Assembly (NCBI GenBank): GCA_934748015.1
Contig: CAKVHF010000002.1
Span: 202,386 to 266,385, forward strand
Origin: an uncultured Clostridia bacterium
GTDB taxonomy: Bacteria > Bacillota > Clostridia > Christensenellales > UBA1242
Direction: 5' to 3'
DNA: 64,000 bases
Shown: positions 52,034 through 60,948 of the stretch, piece after piece
How positions within the stretch are numbered: position 1 is the first letter of the stretch
Layout of the letters: the number at the start of each line of letters is the position of its first letter
Notes under the pieces: model-generated
Told to the model about the DNA's origin: nothing
Database searches by the model: none
Seen by the model: the letters and a program-made list of their open reading frames with translations, nothing else
Position numbers and translations under genes: made by a program

Positions 52034-53047
52034 ATGTTGAATTGTTTAGGTGCGTTTGTTGTCGCAATTGCATTAGCCTTGGTTATATCACCTTTGGTGT
52101 TCAAGGTTTTGCGAAAATTAAAAACAGGACAAAATATACTAGAATATGTAGATAATCACAAAAGCAAGCAAGGAACTCTGACTATGGGAGGGCTTATATT
52201 TGTTTTTGCTATGTGGGTTGCATTTATTTTCTTTGCTGGCAATTATGTGCTGGCTAGTTTAACCTTGATAATCACAGCATGCTATAGTTTGCTGGGGTTC
52301 TTGGATGATTATATTAAGATAAGGCTAAAGCACAATGAAGGGTTAAAGCCTTATCAGAAAATCATTGGACAAGTTGGCATTGCTAGTATTGTTGCAGTGT
52401 TTGTCTACTTCTTTTCCACACTTGGCGGAAATGTTATGCTTAGTTACACTAACATAAGTTTTAATATAAGTTACTTTATTATTCCTTTTCTTATTATATT
52501 TTTTATCGCAGTGACCAATAGTGTTAACTTGACCGATGGATTGGATGGACTAGCAGGTTACAATAGCCTTATTGTTATCCTTACATTGGGTGTCGTGGCG
52601 GTTGTTAAACACTTTGCTTTAGTGGACGATACTGGGATATATAGTATGGCATCGGAGTATATCAATATCGCTGTTGTGTGCTTTGCTATGACGGGTGCTT
52701 TAATGGTTTTTTTACTATTCAATTGCCATCCGGCTAAGATATTTATGGGTGATACAGGCTCGCTTGCACTAGGTGGATTTATAGCATCGGTGTCTGTTTT
52801 TTTGCAAGAACCATTGCTTTTGCTTACCCTGGGGATAACATTTGTAACATCCAGTGTCAGTGATATTATTCAGGTGTCTTATTACAAGTTAACTAAGCAA
52901 AGGATCTTTCTGATGGCACCGTTTCATCACCACTTAGAGAGGGTTGGGTTGAAGGAAACTAAGATTGTTGGCATATATACTTTTGTAACTCTAATGATCT
53001 CGATTATAACCATACTTATATACATCTACAAGGGACTAATTATATAG
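52034..53047 (+). CDS. mraY: phospho-MurNAc-pentapeptide transferase
   Basis: 337 residues, ten membrane helices. It moves phospho-MurNAc-pentapeptide to undecaprenyl phosphate, making lipid I. Family motifs are intact: GTLTMGGLIF, LLGFLDDYIKI (Asp pair), NSVNLTDGLDGLAG, NCHPAKIFMGDTGSLALG and the histidine loop LMAPFHHHLE. The start at 52034 has no clear Shine-Dalgarno, so it is probably coupled to murE, which ends 12 bases before. A terminator hairpin follows the gene. Confidence 0.95.
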   Translation: MLNCLGAFVVAIALALVISPLVFKVLRKLKTGQNILEYVDNHKSKQGTLTMGGLIFVFAMWVAFIFFAGNYVLASLTLIITACYSLLGFLDDYIKIRLKHNEGLKPYQKIIGQVGIASIVAVFVYFFSTLGGNVMLSYTNISFNISYFIIPFLIIFFIAVTNSVNLTDGLDGLAGYNSLIVILTLGVVAVVKHFALVDDTGIYSMASEYINIAVVCFAMTGALMVFLLFNCHPAKIFMGDTGSLALGGFIASVSVFLQEPLLLLTLGITFVTSSVSDIIQVSYYKLTKQRIFLMAPFHHHLERVGLKETKIVGIYTFVTLMISIITILIYIYKGLII

Positions 53048-53077
53048 TTCTAAAAGGTTGTCCATGTTGCATAAAAT

Positions 53078-53110
53078 ATACAAAGATTAATATTCTTTGT
53101 ATTTTTTTTG
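53078..53110 (+). terminator. terminator/attenuator between mraY and murD
   Basis: The 9-bp stem ATACAAAGA / TCTTTGTAT with a 7-base loop and T7 lies only 16 bases before the murD start. No promoter fits in the gap, so it may lower, not abolish, expression of murD and ftsW. Confidence 0.75.
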
Positions 53111-53125
53111 TGGGAGATAAAAGCA

Positions 53126-54463
53126 GTGGAATTTCAATATAAAAATGTACTTATTTGGGGTTACGGAATAAGTGGTAGATCGGTAGAAAAAGTGCTTATT
53201 GACCTAGGTGTAGATTATACAGTTTTGGATGAAGGCAATAAGGTTACTGGTGGAGGATTTATTGGCAAATTAACCAAAAAAATTATTTCAAGATTTGATC
53301 TAATTGTACTATCACCAGGGATCAATTATCACCGAAAGGAAATTGAGTGGGCTAACAAATTGGGGATCGATGTTATTAGCGAAATTGAGTTCGGGTATAT
53401 GTTCCTAAACCCAAAAAGCAAAGTGATTGCAGTTAGTGGAACTAATGGCAAAACAACAACTGTTAACCTGATATATAACTTGCTAAAAACAGCGGGCAAA
53501 AAGGTCTGCGAAGTCGGAAATATTGGCAAACCATTTAGCGAAATTTATAAGAAAAATTACGACTATGTTGTGTTAGAATTAAGTTCGTTTCAGCTGGAAG
53601 AATTAAAACATTTTAGAGCAGATATCTCGATCCTTCTTAACATAGCACCCGACCATATAGACAGGCATGGAAGTTTTGAAAATTATATTAAAGCAAAACT
53701 AAATATTTTTAAAAATCAACAGAAAAACGACTATGCAATTATTAATGAAGATGATGAAATAATAAGAAATTGCAAAGGCGTTAGTGCTAAGAAAATTACA
53801 TACTCTCTGCAGTCCAACAAATATAAATATTGGTTAAATAATGGATGCATATATAAGAACAAAAAAGCCCTACTTGATTTAAATGAATTTAATATATCGC
53901 CAGTGTTTTATCAGGATGTTATGTGTACACTTATAGTATCAGAAATTTTAGATTTTGAGACAGTATATATTCGTAATATGTTAAGTGATTATATGTTTTT
54001 GTCACACAGATGTGAGTTTGTGACAAAAAGCAATAATATAGAATACTATAATGATAGCAAAGCAACTAATATACATGCGGTAGAACATTGTCTACAATGT
54101 ATGCCAAATGGCAAGAGTATCTTACTACTATTAGGTGGACTAAATAAGGATTTAGATTTCAAAGATTTTGTAACAACTATGCCAGACAGTGTGGTGAGAG
54201 TTGTTGCTTTTGGTAAGGCAAGACGGAAGATATATAAGGCTAAGAAATATAACAAAAATATCTATTTTGCAATGGAAAAAAGTTTGCATAATGTTATGGC
54301 TAATATTGATGATTATCTTGACGGTATTGATACAGTTTTACTATCTCCAGCATGTGCTAGTTTTGATGAGTTTAAGTCGTATGAAGATAGAGGCGATTAT
54401 TTTAAGAAAGAAGTTTTGTTAAAGCGAGATCGTGATGAAAAAGCTAAAGTTAAAGAGGGTTGA
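53126..54463 (+). CDS. murD: UDP-MurNAc-L-alanine:D-glutamate ligase
   Basis: 445 residues from the GTG at 53126, ten bases after GGGAG; an earlier in-frame TTG lies inside the terminator T-run. It adds D-glutamate to UDP-MurNAc-L-Ala. Motifs: N-terminal Rossmann GYGISGRSVEKVL with LSPGI, ATP loop SGTNGKTTTVNLIYNLL, LELSSFQLEEL, NIAPDHIDRHGSFENYIKAKLNIF with the carbamylated-Lys region, and NDSKATNIHAVEHCL. Length is normal. The end overlaps ftsW by 29 bases, indicating coupled translation. Confidence 0.93.
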   Translation: MEFQYKNVLIWGYGISGRSVEKVLIDLGVDYTVLDEGNKVTGGGFIGKLTKKIISRFDLIVLSPGINYHRKEIEWANKLGIDVISEIEFGYMFLNPKSKVIAVSGTNGKTTTVNLIYNLLKTAGKKVCEVGNIGKPFSEIYKKNYDYVVLELSSFQLEELKHFRADISILLNIAPDHIDRHGSFENYIKAKLNIFKNQQKNDYAIINEDDEIIRNCKGVSAKKITYSLQSNKYKYWLNNGCIYKNKKALLDLNEFNISPVFYQDVMCTLIVSEILDFETVYIRNMLSDYMFLSHRCEFVTKSNNIEYYNDSKATNIHAVEHCLQCMPNGKSILLLLGGLNKDLDFKDFVTTMPDSVVRVVAFGKARRKIYKAKKYNKNIYFAMEKSLHNVMANIDDYLDGIDTVLLSPACASFDEFKSYEDRGDYFKKEVLLKRDRDEKAKVKEG

Positions 54464-55586
54464 TGTTAGAACTCAAATCCCCATATTTTCTATTAATTTT
54501 TGGCTAATATTTTTTGTTGTGATTCTTTGCCTTATAGGCTTTGTTTTTATATACTCAGCCAGCAAATATTCTTCTGCAATTCTTTATGACAATGCCAACT
54601 ATTTTGTAACAAAACAGATTGTTGGCTTTGCTATAGGACTAGTGCTAATGATAGTTGTTTCGCGATTTGACTATCACAAATTTAATAAGTTGTCTATTGC
54701 TATTGCAATTGTTTCAATCGTATTTTTGCTACTTGTATTTGTGCCAGGAATAAGTGTCAGTGCCAATGGTGCAAGAAGGTGGATCGGATACGGTGCTTTG
54801 TCTATCCAGAGTAGCGAAATTGCTAAGTTTGGTTTCATTATTTTTGCAGCAGTATATATGTCTAATAACTATCGCAAGATGCACACCATTAAGGGTATGT
54901 TGCCAGTGCTGATTGTTGGTGGCGTGATGTGTCTATTGATACTGCTAGAACCCAATCTTAGTGTAACATTGTGCCTAGGTCTAGTGATGCTACTTATGTT
55001 GTATTTGGGTGGTGTTAACAAGAAGTATTTTATTATCCTTTTGTGCCTAGCAAGTCTGCTTGTTCCCATACTTATTATTATAGAGCCATATAGACTATAT
55101 CGTCTACTTGCGTTCCTCAATCCATGGGCAAACCCCCAAGAAGAGGGCTTTCAATTAGTGCAATCGCTCTACTCATTGGGTGCCGGCGGAATGTTTGGAG
55201 TAGGTATAGGCAACTCTATGCAGAAGTATATGTTTTTGCCATTTGCAGAGAGTGACTTTATCTTAGCAATAATAGGTGAGGAGACAGGCTTTGTTGGGAT
55301 AGTAATCTTGCTAGCGATATATATTGTAGTGATTAGCCTTGGTTACAAAATCGCAATAGAGTGTAAGGATAGACTGGGGACACTGCTTGCTTTTGGCATA
55401 AGTACACTTATTGCATGCCAGACACTTATCAACATTGCAGTCGTAACAGGTTCGATCCCACCAACTGGCATCCCACTTCCATTTATCTCAGCAGGTGGCA
55501 GTAGCTTAATTGTATTCTTGTGTGCAATAGGTGTGCTACTCAATATCGCCAGACAGAATAAGAAGGACAATGCAAAATTATTTTAA
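54435..55586 (+). CDS. ftsW: SEDS glycosyltransferase FtsW/SpoVE
   Basis: 383 residues; ATG at 54435 (a GTG directly precedes it) inside the end of murD. Ten membrane helices of the SEDS family, which polymerises lipid II into glycan at the division septum with a partner class B PBP. Signatures: FIYSASKYSSAILY, ANGARRWIGYGALSIQSSEIAKF, EPNLSVTLCL, the extracellular loop FLNPWANPQEEGFQLVQSLYSLGAGGMFGVGIGNS, AESDFILAIIGEETGFVG and SIPPTGIPLPFISAGGSS. Position with murD points to FtsW; SpoVE, its spore-cortex relative, cannot be excluded. No class B PBP gene is in the window. Confidence 0.92.
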   Translation: MKKLKLKRVDVRTQIPIFSINFWLIFFVVILCLIGFVFIYSASKYSSAILYDNANYFVTKQIVGFAIGLVLMIVVSRFDYHKFNKLSIAIAIVSIVFLLLVFVPGISVSANGARRWIGYGALSIQSSEIAKFGFIIFAAVYMSNNYRKMHTIKGMLPVLIVGGVMCLLILLEPNLSVTLCLGLVMLLMLYLGGVNKKYFIILLCLASLLVPILIIIEPYRLYRLLAFLNPWANPQEEGFQLVQSLYSLGAGGMFGVGIGNSMQKYMFLPFAESDFILAIIGEETGFVGIVILLAIYIVVISLGYKIAIECKDRLGTLLAFGISTLIACQTLINIAVVTGSIPPTGIPLPFISAGGSSLIVFLCAIGVLLNIARQNKKDNAKLF

Positions 55587-55618
55587 TAGTATTTTATATA
55601 TATTAATCATTCTATTAT

Positions 55619-55660
55619 AAAAAATACAAGCACGAATTTTGAAGTGTTTGTATTTTTTTG
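55619..55660 (+). terminator. rho-independent terminator after ftsW
   Basis: AAAAATACAAGCAC pairs with GTGTTTGTATTTTT (one wobble), then more T. It ends the spoIIE/murE to ftsW segment. Confidence 0.85.
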
Positions 55661-55700
55661 TTGTGTTATGTTATCGTTTTTGGCGATCAATGGCATAAGG

Positions 55701-55811
55701 ATGAAATATACGGATGAAGATTTGATCGAGATAGGATTGTCGCTGGCGGATGGGACAACGAGTTATGAAGAATTGCTAGATTGGGTTAGAAAGCATACAA
55801 TCACCAAATAA
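55701..55811 (+). CDS. possible small acidic protein of 36 residues
   Basis: The ATG at 55701 opens a short frame (MKYTDEDLIEIGLSLADG and so on, ending RKHTITK) lying between two terminators, so it may be a separate transcript. An in-frame TTG at 55680 would add seven residues. Composition is protein-like: amphipathic helix, acidic middle, basic end. AAGG lies directly against the ATG, too close for a normal ribosome binding site, so the start is doubtful. No family recognised. Confidence 0.35.
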   Translation: MKYTDEDLIEIGLSLADGTTSYEELLDWVRKHTITK

Positions 55812-55829
55812 TTAAATTTACCATACAAT

Positions 55830-55857
55830 AAAGTAGAGCAAAAATCTCTACTTTTTT
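55830..55857 (+). terminator. rho-independent terminator before murA
   Basis: GTAGAG / CTCTAC with flanking A/T pairs and T6. It follows the small frame at 55701 by 20 bases and precedes murA. Confidence 0.8.
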
Positions 55858-55903
55858 GTTTTAGTACATAATTTAGATTAGTTGAAAGATAGGAGTATAG
55901 CCG

Positions 55904-57166
55904 ATGGATTGTATGTATATCAAAGGTGGAAGAAAAATGTCGGGATCGCTTGCGATTGGCTCTGCCAAAAATTCACTTCTGCCTATCCTTGCTGGATCTA
56001 TTATGTGTAATGGTTATGTAGAATTAGTTAATTGTGTAAAATATATAGATGTAGAAATAATGATAGAGATACTTAGGGACATGGGCTGTATAATTATAGA
56101 GGACAGTGACAGGGTCATCATAGATCCTCGATCGGTCACCAAAAGTTACATAAAAGAAGAATTTTCCAGAAAGGTGCGTTCCAGCATAGTTATGTTAGGT
56201 GCAATGCTATCTAGATTTCGCAAAGCACGTGTTGCTTATCCGGGAGGTTGCAACATAGGTAGCAGGCCTATAGATCTACATATCAAGGGGCTAAAAGCAC
56301 TAAATGTTAAGATAGAAGAGCGACATGGATATATTGTGTGTGATGCTAGCAATATGAAATCTGGCATTGTACATCTAGACTTTGCATCGGTTGGTGCGAC
56401 CGAAAATATTATGATGGCAAGTGTACTGCTGAAAGGCACGACCACTATATACAATTGTGCTTGCGAGCCGGAGATAGAGGACCTACAGAACTTCTTGAAC
56501 TCTATGGGTGCAAAGGTGAGTGGGGCTGGAACAAATACAATAGTGATAGAAGGTGTGGAGACGCTACACAGCACCATTTATACACCATATCCCGATCGGA
56601 TAATTACTGGCACATACTTGATTGCTTGTGCGGTTGCCAAAGGTAGTATCAGGCTTAACAATGTTGTTCCAGAGCATAATCTGGCACTATTAACTAAGTT
56701 AAAGCAAGCCGGATGTAGACTTAAGGTGCAACCCAATAGCATAGAAATATTTGCTAACAAGCAACTTAAGGCACTAAGTAAGATTGAGACACAGACCTAC
56801 CCTGGGTTTCCGACCGATCTGCAGAACCAAATACTAGTTATGCAGACCATCTCCCGTGGGGTGAGTGTGGTGACGGAGAATTTGTTTGAGACAAGGTTTA
56901 AGATAGTGACCGAACTAATTAAGATGGGTGCAGATATTACCCTTAACAAGCAATCTGCAGTTGTCAAAGGTGTGTCAACCTTGTATGGGGCTAATGTTGT
57001 TGCTTCTGACCTTAGGGCAGGAGCAGGGCTAGTTATTGCAGGCATGGTTGCCGATGGATACACCACTATACAGGATGTGGAGCATATAGATAGGGGATAC
57101 AAGGCGATTGAGCAAGATCTTTGTAGATTAAATGTGGATATTAAGAGAATATCTAATAATTTGTAA
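55904..57166 (+). CDS. murA: UDP-GlcNAc 1-carboxyvinyltransferase
   Basis: 420 residues; AGGAG lies about ten bases before the ATG. First committed step of peptidoglycan synthesis: transfer of enolpyruvate to UDP-GlcNAc. The substrate Lys is K22 (GSAKNSLLP) and the catalytic, fosfomycin-reactive Cys is C115 (PGGCNIGSRPIDLH), exactly as in the E. coli enzyme. VGATENIMMASVL, FPTDLQNQILVMQ and ASDLRAGAGLVIAGM complete the EPT fold. It is its own transcription unit, with terminators 47 bases before and 67 bases after. Confidence 0.95.
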   Translation: MDCMYIKGGRKMSGSLAIGSAKNSLLPILAGSIMCNGYVELVNCVKYIDVEIMIEILRDMGCIIIEDSDRVIIDPRSVTKSYIKEEFSRKVRSSIVMLGAMLSRFRKARVAYPGGCNIGSRPIDLHIKGLKALNVKIEERHGYIVCDASNMKSGIVHLDFASVGATENIMMASVLLKGTTTIYNCACEPEIEDLQNFLNSMGAKVSGAGTNTIVIEGVETLHSTIYTPYPDRIITGTYLIACAVAKGSIRLNNVVPEHNLALLTKLKQAGCRLKVQPNSIEIFANKQLKALSKIETQTYPGFPTDLQNQILVMQTISRGVSVVTENLFETRFKIVTELIKMGADITLNKQSAVVKGVSTLYGANVVASDLRAGAGLVIAGMVADGYTTIQDVEHIDRGYKAIEQDLCRLNVDIKRISNNL

Positions 57167-57232
57167 ATACATAGTTTAAATTTTTTAAATAAGTCGTGTA
57201 AATAATTTTTTAGTTAAATAAATGTGTGATAT

Positions 57233-57274
57233 AATCAAGCTAAGCATTGTATAGATGTTTGGCTTGATTTTTTT
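57233..57274 (+). terminator. rho-independent terminator after murA
   Basis: AATCAAGC / GCTTGATT outer stem, AAGCAT / ATGTTT inner pairing, then T7. Confidence 0.8.
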
Positions 57275-57358
57275 GTCCAAAAGGTGAGTGTGCTAAGCAA
57301 TAACAAGACTCAATTTGGATAAAATTGATATATAGTAAAATCTAAAAAAAGGAACAAC

Positions 57359-58201
57359 ATGAAACGCAAAAAGTTTGTAATACTTATTTCAATACTTCTG
57401 GTGGTGACGCTGATTATAGTACTGGCTAGTACAGTTTTTACACTTAAGACACTTAGTTTTAATTTTCTAAACGAAAGATATGTGTATGCTAGCAAAACTG
57501 ACGATGACTATGTCAAGAATGTCAAAGTGCCTTATGGCGAAAGTATTTTTCTTCTTAACAAGAAAGATCTTATCAGTGACCTAGAGAAATCAAATGCGTA
57601 TTTGCAGGTTGTAAGCATAGAGACAACTTTTCCTAGTAACATAGTTGTGCATGTGGCAGAGAGGGAAGAATTGTATGCGATCAAGCTATCCGACAACAAC
57701 TATGCAATCACTGACAAAAGCCTAAAAATATTAAGATTTTGCGATAATGCATACCTCTTGAGAAGTGACTATTTAGCACCAATAGTTGTGGATGTTAGAT
57801 ATGATGATTTTGATATAAGTGACGGAAAATATGAATTGTGTGATACAATCGACGAACCACATGTAACAGAGATTTTGGGTAGCCTTAGTGATGCGTTTGA
57901 AATTGCTGGATACAACACAACAACACTTAAAGGCTTTGCTACAAAGATAGTTTTGCAGGAGAGAGGATCTTTTGTAAGTGGCGAAAGTGAGACTTATGAT
58001 CTTGTATTTACTAAGACAATAGAGATTACGACCAAATATGGTATCAAGATAAGCATCAACGATGCATACAACAACCTTGATCAGAAGTTGGCACTAGGGG
58101 TTGTTGCTTATGAGAGAGAGCATGATAAGCACAACACAACCGGTGAGGTGCTGGTATATGTCACTGGCAACCGGATACTGGCTAGATATCGTCAAGATTA
58201 A
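57359..58201 (+). CDS. ftsQ: cell-division protein FtsQ/DivIB
   Basis: 280 residues; AAAGGAAC lies before the ATG. A short basic cytoplasmic start, one membrane helix (about 7-29), then a POTRA domain (about 34-103: YVKNVKVPYGESIFLLNKKDLISDLEKSNAYLQVVSIETTFPSNIVVHVAEREELYAI) and a beta domain typical of FtsQ. It belongs to the divisome complex (with FtsL and DivIC/FtsB) that activates septal synthesis. Order murA-ftsQ-ftsA-ftsZ agrees with the classical division cluster. A terminator follows. Confidence 0.85.
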   Translation: MKRKKFVILISILLVVTLIIVLASTVFTLKTLSFNFLNERYVYASKTDDDYVKNVKVPYGESIFLLNKKDLISDLEKSNAYLQVVSIETTFPSNIVVHVAEREELYAIKLSDNNYAITDKSLKILRFCDNAYLLRSDYLAPIVVDVRYDDFDISDGKYELCDTIDEPHVTEILGSLSDAFEIAGYNTTTLKGFATKIVLQERGSFVSGESETYDLVFTKTIEITTKYGIKISINDAYNNLDQKLALGVVAYEREHDKHNTTGEVLVYVTGNRILARYRQD

Positions 58202-58263
58202 CAGGTGTGAGCGGTTTTGGCAAGATTTTGACGACCAAAAAATGTAAAGTCAATAAAACAAAC

Positions 58264-58293
58264 AAAGGTGGCAGATGTGATGTCATCTTTTTT
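58264..58293 (+). terminator. terminator after ftsQ
   Basis: AAAGGTGGCA / TGTCATCTTT (two G-T wobbles), loop 7, then T-run. It separates ftsQ from the ftsA-ftsZ unit. Confidence 0.7.
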
Positions 58294-58372
58294 GTTGTTA
58301 TAGGGATTTTTGGACACTTTGTAATATACTGTGCAAATATCATTTTAAAGTCGTGAAATAGGTTAAAATTCT

Positions 58373-58401
58373 TTGACTAATAAAAAAATTTTAGCTATAC
58401 T
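58373..58401 (+). promoter_or_regulatory. promoter of the ftsA-like/ftsZ unit
   Basis: TTGACT (58373-58378), a 17-bp spacer and TATACT (58396-58401). The leader of about 90 bases carries a direct repeat AAAGTTATAAG (near 58407 and 58436, 29 bp apart). Confidence 0.7.
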
Positions 58402-58497
58402 AAAAAAAAGTTATAAGAGTGTGCTGTTTTATAGCAAAGTTATAAGGGTAGTATATTCTTACGCTTTTTGGCAAAATTGTTTAGTTGGAGGGAGTTA

Positions 58498-59625
58498 TTG
58501 TTTGGCAAAGATTGTGTAGCAGTACTGATATTTTTAGCCACTAAGATCGAAGTAGTTGTTGCACGCAAGATGGTCAACAACAATGTTTCGATTATCGCCA
58601 CTGCCACAAGTGATTATGCTGGGTTTATAGACGGAGAATTTCTGGATAGTGAGGAGGTTGGGGTAGCAATCAACAATGCCATCTGTGCGGTTGAGAGCAA
58701 GATTGGACACAGCATAGATGGGATAGACGTGGGTGTGCCTGCTCAGTTTTGCAACTATGTGCTTAAAAATCTTAAGACAGAGTACAATGGCAAGATTGAG
58801 ATCAAGCAGAGGCAGATTGACGAGTTGTTTATGAACCTTAATGACAACGCTATTGATGACGAGTACACTATTGTGTCTAAGTCACCAATATATTATGTAT
58901 TGGATGATGGTGTGCAGACTTTTGATCCACTATATTGTATGTCTCGCAATCTGGCGGTCAAGGCAAGTTGTGTGCTTGCTAAGAATACATTTTTGGATAC
59001 AATATCCACTGTGCTTAATAACAAAGGTATTAAGAATTACGAATTTGTACCAGAATTTCTTGCGATAGATTCCGTTCTTATCCCAGATGCGGTTAAGCAG
59101 ACGGGTGCAATTGTTATTGACTTTGATTATGTATCCACATGTGTAACGTCATTCTTTGGGGAAGGCATAGTAGACATGAAGACATTTGGAGTGGGCGAAG
59201 GACATGTGATAGCAGACCTAAGTGAGGTGTTGAAACTCAATTATTATGAGGCAATGGAACTAAAGAAACAACTGATTTTGACACTGCAACCCAACTCGCT
59301 GGACTATTATGAGATAACGAACGATAAGGGTAAGAAATTAAAGATAAGTGCTAATTCTGCTAATGATATAGTCTTGGCTAGACTGGATGCAATAGCAGAT
59401 ATTATTAATAAGATTTTGCTTAATTTCCAGTTTCAGCAAGACGGCACTAAGCCGATATATATCACAGGTATAGGTATATGTGATATAACGGGGGCAAAGA
59501 ATTATCTTGGCAAAAAACTAAATAAAAAGTGTTATATTTTGAAACCAAAACAGGTGGAATATGCGTCGGTCAAAGATGCATGTAAGATAGGCTTAATTAA
59601 CTTTGTTTACGCTAGTAATCGATAG
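58498..59625 (+). CDS. FtsA-like protein with degenerate actin motifs
   Basis: 375 residues from the TTG at 58498, four bases after GGAGGGAG. The order (SHS2-like insert at about 70-140 with VGVPAQFCNYVLKNL, then VPEFLAIDSVL, then YYEAMELKKQ, then IYITGIGICDITGAKNYL) and position just before ftsZ identify it as the FtsA counterpart, the actin-like membrane tether of FtsZ. Both phosphate-binding loops differ from family: D-x-G-T/S in strand 1 is replaced by IFLATKIEV, and D-x-G-x-x-T in phosphate-2 by DFDYVST, so ATP binding is doubtful. The usual C-terminal amphipathic helix is not evident. It could be a pseudo-ATPase FtsA or a divergent paralogue. Confidence 0.7.
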   Translation: MFGKDCVAVLIFLATKIEVVVARKMVNNNVSIIATATSDYAGFIDGEFLDSEEVGVAINNAICAVESKIGHSIDGIDVGVPAQFCNYVLKNLKTEYNGKIEIKQRQIDELFMNLNDNAIDDEYTIVSKSPIYYVLDDGVQTFDPLYCMSRNLAVKASCVLAKNTFLDTISTVLNNKGIKNYEFVPEFLAIDSVLIPDAVKQTGAIVIDFDYVSTCVTSFFGEGIVDMKTFGVGEGHVIADLSEVLKLNYYEAMELKKQLILTLQPNSLDYYEITNDKGKKLKISANSANDIVLARLDAIADIINKILLNFQFQQDGTKPIYITGIGICDITGAKNYLGKKLNKKCYILKPKQVEYASVKDACKIGLINFVYASNR

Positions 59626-59642
59626 AATGTAAAGGAGAAAAA

Positions 59643-60785
59643 ATGGAAAACGAAATGAATGGATATGATGAATATTATACACCTATATGCAACATCAAGG
59701 TTGTAGGTGTGGGCGGTGCTGGTAACAACGCAGTCAATCGTATGATTAAGGCAGGCATCAAGAGTGCAGAGTTTGTTGCGGTTAACACCGATAAGCAAGC
59801 ACTGCTTATGAGCAAAGCACAACACCGTATACAAATAGGTGAGATACTTACAGGCGGTAAAGGTGCGGGATCTGATCCAGATATTGGTCGTAAGGCAGCT
59901 GAAGAAAATAGAGATCTTTTGACCCAAGTCCTGACTGGAACAGACCTTGTATTTATCACAGCAGGTATGGGTGGCGGAACTGGTACAGGTGCTGCCCCAG
60001 TAATTGCTCAGATAGCTAAAGAAATGGGTATATTGACAATTGCGGTTGTAACCAAACCATTTGGCTTTGAGGGTAGAACTAGGCAGATGAATGCGGAGCG
60101 TGGACTAAAAGAGTTGAAAAACAATGTAGATACATTGGTTGTTATCCAAAATGAGAAACTGTTAAAGATAGTCCCTAAGGGAACGACTATTGTTGAAGCT
60201 TTCCGTACTGCAGACGATGTATTGAGACAAGGTATACAAGGTATAAGTGATCTTATTGTTACTCCTAGCCTTATCAACCTTGACTTTGCTGATGTTAAAA
60301 CAATTATGAAAAATAAGGGCTTGGCTCACATGGGCTTGGGTCGTGGCAAAGGCGAGAACAGAACTATTGAGGCTGTTAGACAGGCGGTATCTAGCCCATT
60401 ACTAGAGACAACTATTGAAGGTGCAACAGGTATTATCCTTAATATCAAGGGCGGTCTTGACTTGACTCTGGATGAAGTATACGAGGCTGCGGAATTGGTT
60501 AAAGAAGTGGTTGATGCTAAGTGCAATATCATCTTTGGTAGCGGTGTAGACGAGAATATGGATAACGAAGTTGAGATCACTGTAATTGCTACAGGCTTTA
60601 TGAGCCCAGCACAAGAAGAAGAGAAGAGGGAGATGCCTACTGTAACTAGTGAGCCTAAGTCGGATGACAATGCTGATGCTGATGATAAGGAAGAGGGCAG
60701 AGAAGAGATGCAGAACTCTAGAGTTGAACTAGACGATGCGGATATTCCTCCTATTTATCGTAGATTGATGCAGAATAGAAAATAG
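59643..60785 (+). CDS. ftsZ: cell-division GTPase FtsZ
   Basis: 380 residues; AAAGGAG lies before the ATG. The tubulin-like protein that forms the Z-ring. GTP-binding features: VVGVGGAGNNAVNRM (20-34), the tubulin signature GMGGGTGTGAAP (108-119), KPFGFEGRTRQMNAERGL, and the T7 loop NLDFADVKTIMK. A variable acidic linker (about 330-365) ends in the conserved tail DIPPIYRRLMQNRK, which normally binds FtsA, SepF and (during sporulation) SpoIIE. It is translated 17 bases after the FtsA-like gene. Confidence 0.97.
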   Translation: MENEMNGYDEYYTPICNIKVVGVGGAGNNAVNRMIKAGIKSAEFVAVNTDKQALLMSKAQHRIQIGEILTGGKGAGSDPDIGRKAAEENRDLLTQVLTGTDLVFITAGMGGGTGTGAAPVIAQIAKEMGILTIAVVTKPFGFEGRTRQMNAERGLKELKNNVDTLVVIQNEKLLKIVPKGTTIVEAFRTADDVLRQGIQGISDLIVTPSLINLDFADVKTIMKNKGLAHMGLGRGKGENRTIEAVRQAVSSPLLETTIEGATGIILNIKGGLDLTLDEVYEAAELVKEVVDAKCNIIFGSGVDENMDNEVEITVIATGFMSPAQEEEKREMPTVTSEPKSDDNADADDKEEGREEMQNSRVELDDADIPPIYRRLMQNRK

Positions 60786-60836
60786 CGAGTATTTCGATCA
60801 AACAATAATTTGATTTTAAATAATAAAAAGCAAAAC

Positions 60837-60917
60837 AATACACGATCCTTAGTGTATGCAGAGATAATACTTTTGCATAGATGTAAGATTTCTTTGATAT
60901 AGGATTGTGTATTTTTT
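60837..60917 (+). terminator. long branched terminator after ftsZ
   Basis: A 13-bp outer stem AATACACGATCCT / AGGATTGTGTATT (one wobble), ending in T6, encloses 51 bases with the hairpin TATGCA / TGCATA (60855-60879). The same AATACAC...GTGTATTTTT outer edge is seen in the leader at 39788-39866. Confidence 0.7.
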
Positions 60918-60919
60918 GT

Positions 60920-60948
60920 TTGACAATATATTGATAACATTGTAGTTT
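60920..60948 (+). promoter_or_regulatory. promoter of the pnuC-like gene
   Basis: TTGACA (60920-60925), a 17-bp spacer and a weak -10 TAGTTT (60943-60948), beginning inside the T-rich tail of the previous terminator. It leaves a leader of about 12 bases, so no riboswitch fits. Confidence 0.5.
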
